The translations under genes and the position numbers were made by a program. From contig JAIWOE010000108.1 of NCBI GenBank assembly GCA_020217165.1, positions 1-13,300 of the forward strand: a stretch of 13,300 nucleotides of DNA. The letters run 5' to 3'. Each line of letters opens with the position of its first letter. Position 1 is the stretch's first letter. The notes beneath the pieces are model-generated. The model saw only the letters and a list, made by a program, of their open reading frames with translations. It was not told where the DNA came from and ran no database searches. The stretch comes from Desulfovibrio sp. (GTDB lineage: Bacteria; Desulfobacterota; Desulfovibrionia; Desulfovibrionales; Desulfovibrionaceae). Below are positions 6,720-13,300 of this stretch, in pieces.

Positions 6720-7918
6720 TCGAAGCCCGAGGGTGCCAGGTAGACGCCCTGCTCGCGCATCTGGATGTAGAAATTGGCGTAGCGGTCACGGTCGGCGGTT
6801 TTGGCGCTGTCATAGTCCGTGACCGGGCAGTCGGTGAAGAACAGGGTGAACATGGACGCGAAGACGTTGCACGTCACCGCCGCTCCCTTACCCCGCAGGA
6901 TGTCCGCCAGCTCGCCGGCAAAGGCGGCGGTGCGGGCCTCCAGGGCGGCATAGTCGCTGGCTTCCAGGGCGGCCAGGGTGGCCAGCCCTGCGGCCATGGC
7001 CACGGGATTTCCGGACAGGGTACCGGCCTGGTACACGTCACCGCAGGGGGCGATGCGCTCCATATACTGGCGCTTGCCGCCGTACGCGCCCACGGGGAAG
7101 CCGCCGCCGATGATCTTGCCCAGGGTGGTCAGATCCGGTTCGATGCCAAAGCGCGTCTGCGCCCCGCCAAAGGCCACCCGCAGGCCGGTGATGACCTCGT
7201 CAAAAATCAGCAGCGCGTCATGGGCGGTGCACAGGTCGCGCAGGCCCTGCAAGAATCCCGGCGCGGGCGGCACCAGGCCCATGTTGCCAGCCACGGGCTC
7301 CACGATGACGCAGGCGATCTGCCCCGCATGGGCGGCAAAACAAGCGGCCGTGGCCTCCAGGTTGTTGTAGGGGACCACGATGGTGTCTTCGGCGGTGCTG
7401 GCGGGCACGCCGGGGGTGCCGGGAATGCCCAAGGTTGCCACACCGGACCCGGCGGCGGCCAGAAAGGCGTCGGCATGGCCATGGTAGCAGCCGTCAAACT
7501 TGATGACCTTGGCCCGGCCGGTCACGCCCCGGGCCAGGCGCAGGGCGCTCATGGTGGCCTCGGTGCCCGAGGAAACCATGCGCACCATGTCCATGGCCGG
7601 GAACACGCGCGTGAGTTTTTCCGCCAGCAGCACTTCCGCCTCGCAAGGAGCGCCGTAGCTGGCGCCCTTCTTTACGGCGTCCATCACCGCGGCCTCCACC
7701 CCGGGGTGGCAGTGGCCCAGGAGCATGGGCCCCCAGCTCATGACAAAGTCGATGCACTCCTGCCCGTCCACGGTGCGCAGCTTGGAGCCGTAGCCTTCAG
7801 CGATGAAAAGCGGGTCCGCCTTGACGGACAGGCAGGCGCGGACCGGAGAATTGACCCCGCCGGGAATGACCTTGCGGGCGCGTTCAAAGAGCTCCCGGGA
7901 CGTATGCATGGATTTCAT
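6641..7918 (-). CDS. hemL: Glutamate-1-semialdehyde 2,1-aminomutase
   Basis: This PLP enzyme converts glutamate-1-semialdehyde to 5-aminolevulinate, the first dedicated precursor of siroheme, heme and cobalamin in the C5 pathway. The 425-residue length is typical. Visible hallmarks are [12 protein letters not shown] (about 18-29), [15 protein letters not shown] (116-130), [10 protein letters not shown] (141-150), the cofactor-ring Asp in [10 protein letters not shown] (D240), the Schiff-base lysine in [11 protein letters not shown] (K268) and [14 protein letters not shown]. The ATG at 7918 is preceded by GGAAGGA seven bases upstream, a good ribosome site. It is followed directly by cbiG, with the stop codon overlapping a possible CTG start, so precursor supply and cobalamin synthesis appear co-expressed. 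A histidine kinase ends 100 bases upstream. Confidence 0.97.
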   Translation of the reverse strand: MKSMHTSRELFERARKVIPGGVNSPVRACLSVKADPLFIAEGYGSKLRTVDGQECIDFVMSWGPMLLGHCHPGVEAAVMDAVKKGASYGAPCEAEVLLAEKLTRVFPAMDMVRMVSSGTEATMSALRLARGVTGRAKVIKFDGCYHGHADAFLAAAGSGVATLGIPGTPGVPASTAEDTIVVPYNNLEATAACFAAHAGQIACVIVEPVAGNMGLVPPAPGFLQGLRDLCTAHDALLIFDEVITGLRVAFGGAQTRFGIEPDLTTLGKIIGGGFPVGAYGGKRQYMERIAPCGDVYQAGTLSGNPVAMAAGLATLAALEASDYAALEARTAAFAGELADILRGKGAAVTCNVFASMFTLFFTDCPVTDYDSAKTADRDRYANFYIQMREQGVYLAPSGFECAMVSFAHTEEDFAKTLHAARQVTL

Positions 7919-7971
7919 GGTGGCATCCTTCCAGAACTATGGTGTTGGCCTTCCAAAAGAGACAGGGGGCG

Positions 7972-7988
7972 CGACGCACACGGCGTCG
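7972..7988 (-). other. Hairpin between the histidine kinase gene and hemL
   Basis: CGACGC and GCGTCG form a perfect 6-bp stem with a 5-base loop in the 100-base gap. On the minus strand it is followed, after a C-rich stretch, by TGTCTCTTTT. This is not a textbook terminator because the T-run is about 12 bases away. It might trim the message, attenuate, or be incidental in GC-rich DNA. Confidence 0.3.
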
Positions 7989-8018
7989 GGCCAGCGATGC
8001 CACAGGGGCGCGCCGGGG

Positions 8019-9578
8019 TCAAATGCCCGTGGCGGATGCGCCGGCCCACACCGGCAGGGTGAAGTGGAAGGCGCTGCCCTGGCCGGGCTGGCTCTCCACC
8101 CAGATTTCCCCGCCATAATGGGTGACAATTTCCTTGCAGATGGCCAGACCCAGGCCAGTGCCGCCGGAGCCGGCCACTACCACATCCCCGCCGCTGCGGC
8201 CATGGCGGTTGTGCAGTTGCACGAACTTTTGGAACAGCCGGCCCTGATCCTCCGGAGCGATGCCGGGACCAGTGTCTTGCACGATGAACTGGACCTTGCC
8301 GCCCTGCCCTTCCGCGTATGCCAGCACCTGTACCTGGCCTGCTTCTGTATACTTGACGGCATTGTGCAGCAGGTTCACCAGCACTTGCTGGAGGGAATCC
8401 GGATCGGCAAGCACTTCCGGCAGGGAGTCGGGCACGTCCACCCGCAACTGGATTTCCGGCTTGAGGGCAAACAGCATGGCCGTGCTGCGGATGGCATGCT
8501 CCACGGCCGTGGCCGGCCGGATGGGTTTGTCGCGCCAAACGCGGCGTCCGGACTCGCTGCGGTTGAGGTCCAGCACGTCGTTGATGAGCCGGGTCAGGCG
8601 GGCGCCCTCACCCTCGATGACCTGCAGATTGTCCATGATTTGCGCGCTGCGCCGCTCCAGGTTTGGATCCTCCCCCACCAGGGGCAGGAAGTGCCGGCGA
8701 AAGTGCTTGCGCGTGAGGGAGGCGAACCCCAGCAGGGAGGTGAGGGGCGTGCGCAACTCATGGGACACGGAAGACAGGAAATGGGACTTGAGCTCGTCCA
8801 GTTCCGTGAGCTTGCGGTTGACCTCCTCCAGCTCACGGACCTTGGCGCGGATGGCGTCCCGCATGGTGGCAAACTGGCGGGCCAAGCTGCCGATCTCGTC
8901 GTCGCGGGAGGTGTCTATGGGCTCTTCCAACTGCCCGGACGCCAGGGCCTGGGCGCTTTTTTCCAGGGAGGCCAGGGGCGTGACCACACCGTGGCGGAAG
9001 AACAGCAACAGCCCCGTGGAGGTCAGCAGAATACAGCCCAGGGAGGCCAGGGCAAACCCCCAGCCCAGGCGGGCCTTGAGGCTGTCCGAGGCCTGGGTGC
9101 TGATGGTCACCAGGGAATAGAAGAACGGCCGCGCCCCCTCAAAGGCCCGGATGGGCGTGATGCACAAAAGATTACCCGATTCCAGGCGCACCACGACTCC
9201 CTGATCCCCCGGGGATTCCTGCACCCTGGCCAGATGGGCGGCCTGGCCGTGCTCCAGCTGGTCCAGGTTGCGGCCCACCAAGGCCTTGTCCGCGGCAAAA
9301 TAGATGTGCCCGTCTGGCGCCACCACCAGACCATCCAGAAACTCGTTACCGGCCAGGGACGTCATCACGGACTTGTCGGCCACGGATTCGTAGCGCAGGA
9401 ACTGGCGGCTCATGAGCAGGCCGGGCAACCGGGCCCGGGTTTCCAGGGAGCGGTCAATCTCCTTGGACAACACCCCCACCGCCGTCACCCCCAGGGCGGC
9501 CAGGGCCAGGGCCTCCACCAGCACCACAATGATGCTTGTGCGGCCCAACAGGCTTTGGGGACGAAGGCGCATGCGCAT
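8019..9578 (-). CDS. Membrane sensor histidine kinase (Cache-like sensor, HAMP, HisKA, HATPase)
   Basis: This 519-residue inner-membrane kinase has a first membrane span at about 14-37, an exported sensor region of about 134 residues (38-171) and a second span at about 172-194. A HAMP linker follows (about 195-248, RDDEIGSLARQFATMRDAI), then the dimerisation helix with the phospho-acceptor H273 in SHELRTPLTSLLGF. The catalytic domain has the N box LLHNAVKYT (about 403-411), G1 DTGPGI (435-440), an F box GRLFQKF and G2 GGTGLGL (472-478). All kinase motifs are intact. The sensor segment GLVVAPDGHIYFAADKALVG resembles a Cache-type fold. The ATG at 9578 has TAGGTGA seven bases upstream and lies 18 bases after the stop of the solute-binding protein gene, so the two form a pair. 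No response regulator is in the window. The ligand is unknown, but the neighbouring binding protein is the obvious candidate to present it. Confidence 0.95.
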   Translation of the reverse strand: MRMRLRPQSLLGRTSIIVVLVEALALAALGVTAVGVLSKEIDRSLETRARLPGLLMSRQFLRYESVADKSVMTSLAGNEFLDGLVVAPDGHIYFAADKALVGRNLDQLEHGQAAHLARVQESPGDQGVVVRLESGNLLCITPIRAFEGARPFFYSLVTISTQASDSLKARLGWGFALASLGCILLTSTGLLLFFRHGVVTPLASLEKSAQALASGQLEEPIDTSRDDEIGSLARQFATMRDAIRAKVRELEEVNRKLTELDELKSHFLSSVSHELRTPLTSLLGFASLTRKHFRRHFLPLVGEDPNLERRSAQIMDNLQVIEGEGARLTRLINDVLDLNRSESGRRVWRDKPIRPATAVEHAIRSTAMLFALKPEIQLRVDVPDSLPEVLADPDSLQQVLVNLLHNAVKYTEAGQVQVLAYAEGQGGKVQFIVQDTGPGIAPEDQGRLFQKFVQLHNRHGRSGGDVVVAGSGGTGLGLAICKEIVTHYGGEIWVESQPGQGSAFHFTLPVWAGASATGI

Positions 9579-9596
9579 CGGTCACTCACCTAACCA

Positions 9597-10889
9597 TTAC
9601 GGCCACCGCTGCAACGTGGCCTGGTGCAAGGCCCGCAGCACGGCGTCCACGTCGCGCCGGCGGGTCTGGAAGTCCTCAAAGGCCTGCAGTCCGGCCCGGG
9701 CCAACGGCTCCGAGGCCGTGAGATCGAAGGCGAATTCCCAGGTTGTTCCCGAGCGGACTTCAGCCAGAATCCGCTGCTGCATGGACGAATAGGCCGCGGG
9801 AGACACCTGGGTGCTGGGGGCCAGGGCGCCGGACCCGCGGCTCATGGCCAGTTGGGCGTCGGCATCGGCAAAGGCGGCCAGGGCGGCACGGCCCTGGGGA
9901 CGGTTTCCCCGGGCGGTGAGGGCCACCAGGTCCACGGGGCCCAGATTCGCGCGGGGGACATCGGCATCCACCATGGGGAAGGCAAAAAAGTCAAAATCCG
10001 TTCCGGGCTTCCAGCCCAGCTTGCCCTCAAACATCCCCACTACCCAGGTTCCCATGAGGGTCATGCCTGCCTCGCCGCCATGCACGGTCTTCACCGCGCC
10101 AGCCCAGTCGTACAGGGCTGGCTGGGGCAGAAAATACTCCTTCTCCAACAATTCATGCCACAACAAAAACGCGCGCCGGACCCTGGGGTCCAGGAAGGAC
10201 TCCTGCCCGTTCAGCAGCCGCTCACGAAACTCCCGACCTGCCGTGCGCAGGAGCAGAAAGTCGAACCAGAACTGCGCCGGCCATTTGCCTTGCAGGCCCA
10301 GGGCCAGGGGTCTGCGGCCATGGCGTTTGATGGCCTCGCACACGGCCAGAAAGGCCTCCCAGGTACGGGGCGGCGCCAGCCCCAGGGTGGCAAAGAGGGC
10401 TTTATCGTAAAAAAAGCCCACCCAGTGCATGGTCACGGGCACGCCGTATCGCTTGCCGCTGTAGGTGCAGGCCTCCCGCAGGGCTGGGGGAAACACGTCA
10501 TCCATGCGATGCATGCGCCAGACGTCGTCCACTGGTGTCAGCATGCCCGCCTCGGCCAGCACCTTGGTTCGCTGGCCAGCCCAGTTGGAGATAATATCCG
10601 GCGCGCCTTCCCCCCGCAAAATGGCCCGGATTCCCAGTTTGAAGGCCTCATGCTCGAAGCCCTGGGTCAGAATCTGCAGGCTGGGATGCCGGACGGTGAT
10701 GGCCTGCATCATGGCGTCCACGCCGGTACGGAAGTCGTCTGTCCAGTAGTGCAGAAACACCACCGGCGCCGAGGCGCGGGGATCCCCCTTGGCAGCCAGG
10801 GCAGTTCCGCAGGCCGTCAAGAGCAGCACCATGACAAAAAGCGCCCGTCCGCCCTGGCGAACGCGTGTCGCGCCTGGAAATAATCGCAT
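9597..10889 (-). CDS. Extracellular solute-binding protein (family 1, sugar-type), paired with a histidine kinase
   Basis: The chosen start gives 430 residues. The N terminus has a basic n-region, a hydrophobic core (ALFVMVLLLTAC, about 16-27) and either a lipobox LTAC (C27) or a signal peptidase I site after ALA (32), so it is exported and may be a lipoprotein. The mature part reads as a type 1 (carbohydrate-class) binding protein: APDIISNWAGQ, AEAGMLTPVDD, GKRYGVPVTMHWVGFFYDKA (split after 20), LGLAPPRTWEAF and MTLMGTWVVGMFEGKLGWK. An ATG at 10964 would add 25 residues before the signal peptide, but the ATG at 10889 has AGGA seven bases upstream and places the signal peptide at the N terminus. 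No permease or ATPase gene is adjacent. It is followed 18 bases later by the sensor kinase. The likely role is as the ligand-presenting partner of that kinase; the ligand cannot be read from sequence. Confidence 0.9.
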   Translation of the reverse strand: MRLFPGATRVRQGGRALFVMVLLLTACGTALAAKGDPRASAPVVFLHYWTDDFRTGVDAMMQAITVRHPSLQILTQGFEHEAFKLGIRAILRGEGAPDIISNWAGQRTKVLAEAGMLTPVDDVWRMHRMDDVFPPALREACTYSGKRYGVPVTMHWVGFFYDKALFATLGLAPPRTWEAFLAVCEAIKRHGRRPLALGLQGKWPAQFWFDFLLLRTAGREFRERLLNGQESFLDPRVRRAFLLWHELLEKEYFLPQPALYDWAGAVKTVHGGEAGMTLMGTWVVGMFEGKLGWKPGTDFDFFAFPMVDADVPRANLGPVDLVALTARGNRPQGRAALAAFADADAQLAMSRGSGALAPSTQVSPAAYSSMQQRILAEVRSGTTWEFAFDLTASEPLARAGLQAFEDFQTRRRDVDAVLRALHQATLQRWP

Positions 10890-10982
10890 TGACGTATCCT
10901 GATTGAATTCCCTCCGCTTCCCGGAAAAGCCATAGCATGGAATCCCTGCCTTTGGCGACACCAATGCGGCGTTTTCCCCGCG

Positions 10983-11462
10983 TTATTCTTGAAAATACAC
11001 CATGGACGTCTTCTTGAGCTCCTTGATGCTGTGCAACAGCCCGAAATCACGCTGCCCCGTGGTCTCGGACAATTCCTGCACCACGCGCTGTAGCTCCTCG
11101 GGGCTGCGCCCGTGCACCATGGTGAACAGGGTGTAGGGCCAGTCTGCCTGGGCAGGCCGCCAATAGCAGTGGGAAACGTGGGGATGTTCCGCCATGGTCG
11201 TGCCAGCGGCGTCACGGGCGGCATCGTCGTCAATGCGCCAGGCCACCATGACATTGTGATTCCAGCCGGCGTTCTGATGCTTGATGGATGCGCCAAAGCG
11301 GCGGATGACGCCCTCGTCCACCAACGACTGCAACAGGCTGATGACTTCCTGCTCGCTGACACCGGCCTGGCGGGCCATGTCGGCATACGGCGTCAGGGAG
11401 TCGGGCAACTGATCCTGGGCAAGGCGCAGGATGGTGCGCTCGGCGGGGGTGAAGTGACGCAT
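10983..11462 (-). CDS. ahbB: Siroheme decarboxylase subunit AhbB-like (Lrp/AsnC fold)
   Basis: This 159-residue protein has an N-terminal winged-helix part (about 5-55, with ADMARQAGVSEQEVISLLQS) and an AsnC/RAM-type C-terminal domain (about 65-156). The features that separate the siroheme decarboxylases from ordinary Lrp regulators are present: LPDSLTPYADMA, EGVIRRFGASIKHQNAGW, HPHVSHCYWRPAQADWPYTL and the closing ELKKTSMVYF. AhbA and AhbB together decarboxylate siroheme to didecarboxysiroheme in the alternative heme pathway; the LPDS and KKTSM motifs fit AhbB better than AhbA, from memory of the family. The ATG at 11462 has a near-perfect AAGGAG five bases upstream. The frame stays open further upstream, but that extension is antisense to gpsA and is spurious. 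No AhbA partner is in the window. The remaining possibility is a plain AsnC-type regulator. Confidence 0.8.
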   Translation of the reverse strand: MRHFTPAERTILRLAQDQLPDSLTPYADMARQAGVSEQEVISLLQSLVDEGVIRRFGASIKHQNAGWNHNVMVAWRIDDDAARDAAGTTMAEHPHVSHCYWRPAQADWPYTLFTMVHGRSPEELQRVVQELSETTGQRDFGLLHSIKELKKTSMVYFQE

Positions 11463-11543
11463 GCAATCTCCTTGTGCGCAGAGGCGCGGCAACAATCCTC
11501 CTGGTCCCCTAGCCAAGTGGAGCGGTATTTGGCAAGCCGTGTC

Positions 11544-11572
11544 TTGCATCCGGCGTGCGCTCGACGTACACA
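11544..11572 (+). promoter_or_regulatory. Possible promoter for gpsA
   Basis: TTGCAT and TACACA are separated by 17 bases and lie so that transcription would start about 15 bases before the gpsA ATG. Each box matches the sigma-70 consensus at only about three of six positions, so this is a weak call based mainly on spacing. In the same 133-base divergent gap, GCCAA (from 11512) and TTGGC (from 11529) form a 5-bp inverted repeat between the divergent ahbB and gpsA genes. Confidence 0.25.
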
Positions 11573-11595
11573 GAAGCGCTGTAAGGAGGACGATC

Positions 11596-12588
11596 ATGCG
11601 CATCACCGTGCTGGGAGGCGGCAGTTGGGGCACGGCCCTGGCGGGCCTGTTTGCGGGACAAGGCCGCGAAACGACGTTATGGATCCGGGAGGCCGACCTG
11701 GCAGCCCGCATCCGGCGCACCCGGGAGAATGACGTGTACCTGCCCGGCATTGTCCTGCCCGCGGCCTTGCGCATCGAAGAAGATCTGCCCCGGGCCCTGG
11801 CCGGTTCCGGCGTGCAGGTGCTTGCCGTGCCGTGCCAGTTCAGCCGGGAATTCCTGCTGCAAGCCCGTCCCCACCTGCCCCGGCGGCCGGTGGTGGTGTG
11901 TGCCAGCAAGGGCATCGAGGTGGCGCATCTGGCCACCATGAGCCAGGTGGTGGAAGAAACCCTGGAGGGACTGACCCCGACCTTCGCCATGCTTTCGGGC
12001 CCCTCCTTCGCCATGGAAGTGGCCAAGGGCCAACCCACGGCCGTGGCCCTTGGCTGCGCCAACGAGGCCATTGCCCGCGAGCTGCAGGGGCTGCTCTCCG
12101 GTCCCATGTTCCGGGTGTACACCAACCCCGACGTGCGAGGCGTGGAGCTGGGCGGCGCCCTGAAAAATGTGATGGCCATTGCCGTGGGCATGCTGGACGG
12201 CCTTGAGGCCGGGCTGGACGCCCGTGCTGCCCTCATCACCCGTGGCTTGGCCGAAATGAGTCGCCTGGGCGTGGCCATGGGCGCCCAGGAGCGCACCTTC
12301 ATGGGCCTGGCCGGCATGGGCGATCTGGTGCTCACCTGCACCGGGGATTTGTCCCGCAATCGCACCGTGGGCCTGGAGCTGGGCCGGGGCAAGACCCTGG
12401 CGGAGATCATCGCCTCGCGCAAGAGTGTGGCAGAAGGCGTGGCCACCACGGAATCCATGTTCCAGTTGGGCCGCAACTACGAGGTGGACCTGCCCATCAC
12501 CGCGGCAGTCCATGCCGCGCTGTACGAGGACGCCCCGGTGCGCGAGACCCTCTCCCGGCTCATGGCCCGCACCCTGAAGGGGGAATGA
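11596..12588 (+). CDS. gpsA: NAD(P)H-dependent sn-glycerol-3-phosphate dehydrogenase
   Basis: GpsA reduces dihydroxyacetone phosphate to sn-glycerol-3-phosphate for phospholipid synthesis in the cytoplasm. The 330-residue length is standard. The nucleotide-binding motif VLGGGSWGTALA is at 5-16, CASKGIE with K105 at 102-108, SGPSFAMEVAKG at 134-145, the catalytic lysine K190 in GGALKNVMAIAVGM, and GLAGMGDLVLTCTGDLSRNR at 237-256. The ATG at 11596 has TAAGGAGGA six bases upstream, an excellent ribosome site, so the longer in-frame extension to 11461 is rejected. It is divergent from ahbB with a 133-base shared gap. The C terminus (TLKGE) is complete and is followed by a 105-base gap with two palindromes. 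Confidence 0.97.
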   Translation: MRITVLGGGSWGTALAGLFAGQGRETTLWIREADLAARIRRTRENDVYLPGIVLPAALRIEEDLPRALAGSGVQVLAVPCQFSREFLLQARPHLPRRPVVVCASKGIEVAHLATMSQVVEETLEGLTPTFAMLSGPSFAMEVAKGQPTAVALGCANEAIARELQGLLSGPMFRVYTNPDVRGVELGGALKNVMAIAVGMLDGLEAGLDARAALITRGLAEMSRLGVAMGAQERTFMGLAGMGDLVLTCTGDLSRNRTVGLELGRGKTLAEIIASRKSVAEGVATTESMFQLGRNYEVDLPITAAVHAALYEDAPVRETLSRLMARTLKGE

Positions 12589-12600
12589 GCCACCCATACC

Positions 12601-12616
12601 CGCATGCGCGCATGCG
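12601..12616. repeat. 16-base perfect palindrome after gpsA
   Basis: CGCATGCG is directly repeated with no spacer and, being self-complementary, forms a 16-base perfect palindrome 12 bases after the gpsA stop. It is alternating purine/pyrimidine throughout, so it could cruciform or adopt Z-form DNA. No T-tract follows, so it is not a standard terminator. Confidence 0.5.
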
Positions 12617-12630
12617 CTCATGCCCGTTGA

Positions 12631-12645
12631 CCCCTGCCGCAGGGG
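12631..12645 (+). other. Short strong hairpin between gpsA and the small membrane protein
   Basis: CCCCTG, CCG, CAGGGG is a perfect 6-bp stem with a 3-base loop. The following bases (ACTGATACAGCTT) are not T-rich, so intrinsic termination is unlikely to be strong. It may stabilise the 3' end of the gpsA message or partly uncouple the next gene. Confidence 0.4.
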
Positions 12646-12693
12646 ACTGATACAGCTTCTCCAACCCTTCACCATCATTCCGCGAGCGTTGCC

Positions 12694-13086
12694 ATGAAAC
12701 ACCCCCGCCGGTCCAATCTCCTGCCCTGCCTCCTTGCGCAGCTGGCCCTTGTGTTCGTCCTGGCATTCATGTTCGTGGCCCAGGCCGGGCTGCCCCTGTT
12801 CATGCCCAAAAAAGCGGATGCCGACATGGCCGCCCTGCGCCAGCAAGGGCAATCTATCGTGGCGGACGTGCAGTCCATCCTGTCCATGAACGTGGCCCGG
12901 GCTGGCGGCGTGGGCAAGGAAGCCCTGATGAGCGGCCTGGAAGACGCCTGCGCCAAGGCCCTGCAGTTCACCGCCGGCTGGAGCATCGACTGCGCCGGCG
13001 ATCCCGCCAGCGGCGAAGTGGCCATCACCGCCACCCATGCCGGGCTGGGAGAACCCGTGCGCGGCGTGTGGAAGCACGGCAACTAG
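12694..13086 (+). CDS. Small single-span membrane-anchored or secreted protein, unknown function
   Basis: The 130-residue protein has a basic N terminus (KHPRR) and one hydrophobic segment at about 9-38, including ALVFVLAFMFVAQAGLPLF. It therefore looks like a signal-anchor protein with the remaining 90 residues outside the cytoplasm, or a cleaved secreted protein with a site near AQA. The rest is small, mildly helical and contains two cysteines (86 and 100) that could pair outside the cell membrane. I recognise no family. It lies 105 bases after gpsA on the same strand; the ribosome site before the ATG is weak (GCGAG). Codon use and composition look like the neighbours, which supports a real gene. 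Confidence 0.7.
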   Translation: MKHPRRSNLLPCLLAQLALVFVLAFMFVAQAGLPLFMPKKADADMAALRQQGQSIVADVQSILSMNVARAGGVGKEALMSGLEDACAKALQFTAGWSIDCAGDPASGEVAITATHAGLGEPVRGVWKHGN

Positions 13087-13104
13087 TGTGATGTCCACGA
13101 AATA

Positions 13105-13132
13105 GGGAACCCTTTCTTCAGCATGGGTTCCC
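13105..13132. terminator. Bidirectional-type inverted repeat between convergent genes
   Basis: GGGAACCC and GGGTTCCC form a perfect 8-bp stem with a 12-base loop, 19 bases after the stop of the small membrane protein. It lies in the convergent gap before the aldose 1-epimerase-like gene. Plus-strand bases after the stem contain only a four-T run about ten bases on, and the minus strand has TATTT directly after the stem, so the T-tract is short in both directions. An outer pair, ATGTCC (13091-13096) and GGACAT (13151-13156), encloses it. Termination for both genes is the likely role. Confidence 0.55.
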
Positions 13133-13216
13133 CGAGGATGCTTTTCCAAGGACATGTTGCCGTAACACCAGTCCCACTGCAAGAGCACCGCACTGTGGCG
13201 GCGGGCAGGCCCCGGG

Positions 13217-13300
13217 TTACTGCTGTAGCAGGCGGTAGACCGTGGTATGCCGGTACGCCTTGCCCGGGGTCAGCAACACGCTGGGAAACTCGGGCCGGTT
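13217..13300 (-). CDS. Aldose 1-epimerase (galactose mutarotase)-like, C-terminal end only
   Basis: Only the last 27 codons and the TAA stop are inside the window; the gene enters from the right. The residues FPSVLLTPGKAYRHTTVYRL match the usual C-terminal signature of galactose mutarotases (Pro-Ser/Thr, Leu-x-Pro-Gly, Tyr, Thr-Thr-Val-Tyr-Arg). These enzymes interconvert alpha and beta anomers of sugars. The fragment is short, so the exact member of the family is not settled. It is convergent with the small membrane protein gene. The 130 bases between them hold the inverted repeat and nothing else I recognise. Confidence 0.75.
   Translation of the reverse strand, partial: NRPEFPSVLLTPGKAYRHTTVYRLLQQ

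Noticed and set aside
7919..8018. Possible riboswitch or attenuator before hemL
   Set aside because: Only a simple 6-bp hairpin is visible. I see no cobalamin-riboswitch-like conserved elements and no classic terminator, so only the hairpin is listed.
6665..8062. Plus-strand 465-codon frame opposite hemL
   Set aside because: hemL has complete catalytic motifs on the minus strand. The plus frame is His/Gly-rich and lacks any recognisable domain.
7803..9593. Plus-strand 596-codon frame opposite the histidine kinase
   Set aside because: The minus-strand kinase has all H, N, G1, F and G2 motifs; the opposite frame is its shadow.
9624..10883. Plus-strand 419-codon frame opposite the binding protein
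   Set aside because: The minus strand encodes a signal peptide and binding-protein motifs with a good ribosome site; the plus frame has none.
10890..10964. Upstream ATG adding 25 residues to the binding protein
   Set aside because: It would bury the signal peptide behind a polar segment. The ATG at 10889 has AGGA at good spacing.
11463..12476. 338-codon N-terminal extension of ahbB on the minus strand
   Set aside because: It is antisense to gpsA, Ser/Arg-rich and without homology. The ATG at 11462 has a near-perfect ribosome site and gives the family's normal length.
11677..13188. Minus-strand 503-codon frame opposite gpsA and the small membrane protein
   Set aside because: His/Gly/Gln-rich shadow of gpsA, which is fully supported on the plus strand.

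Overview
The window looks like chromosomal DNA from a GC-rich, strictly anaerobic deltaproteobacterium of the Desulfovibrio type. The best clues are an AhbB-like siroheme decarboxylase subunit (alternative siroheme-dependent heme route), a glutamate-1-semialdehyde aminotransferase, two anaerobic-style corrin ring genes and a UbiE-type quinone methyltransferase. The genus is inferred from gene content and protein style, not from a database search. I see no tRNA, rRNA, CRISPR array, insertion sequence or phage gene.

Layout. From about 11.46 kb down to position 1 everything is on the minus strand, in this transcription order: ahbB-like (11462-10983), a secreted solute-binding protein (10889-9597), a membrane sensor histidine kinase (9578-8019), hemL (7918-6641), cbiG (6719-5550), cobJ (5586-4789), a 1244-residue acidic and coiled-coil protein of unknown function (4561-827), a 76-residue conserved-looking small protein (584-354) and the start of a ubiE-like methyltransferase (342 to beyond the left edge). 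Divergent from ahbB lies gpsA (11596-12588, plus), followed by a small membrane-anchored protein (12694-13086, plus). The last 27 codons of an aldose 1-epimerase-like gene enter from the right on the minus strand, convergent with it, with a strong inverted repeat between the two.

How they fit together. HemL makes 5-aminolevulinate, the precursor of all tetrapyrroles. AhbB is half of the enzyme that decarboxylates siroheme on the way to heme. CbiG and CobJ act in succession on the corrin ring on the way to cobalamin. hemL, cbiG and cobJ are tightly coupled by overlaps. A solute-binding protein plus histidine kinase pair, with no permease and no response regulator nearby, sits inside this tetrapyrrole series, between ahbB and hemL. 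It has the layout of a binding-protein-assisted two-component sensor.

The least explained item is the 1244-residue protein. It has an N-terminal half rich in Leu-Asp-Asp triplets, a short uncharged Ala-rich segment, a Pro-rich linker, a roughly 640-residue coiled coil and an acidic tail. It has a 227-base leader containing two inverted repeats. It resembles a scaffold or polar-organising protein in architecture only; no function is assigned.
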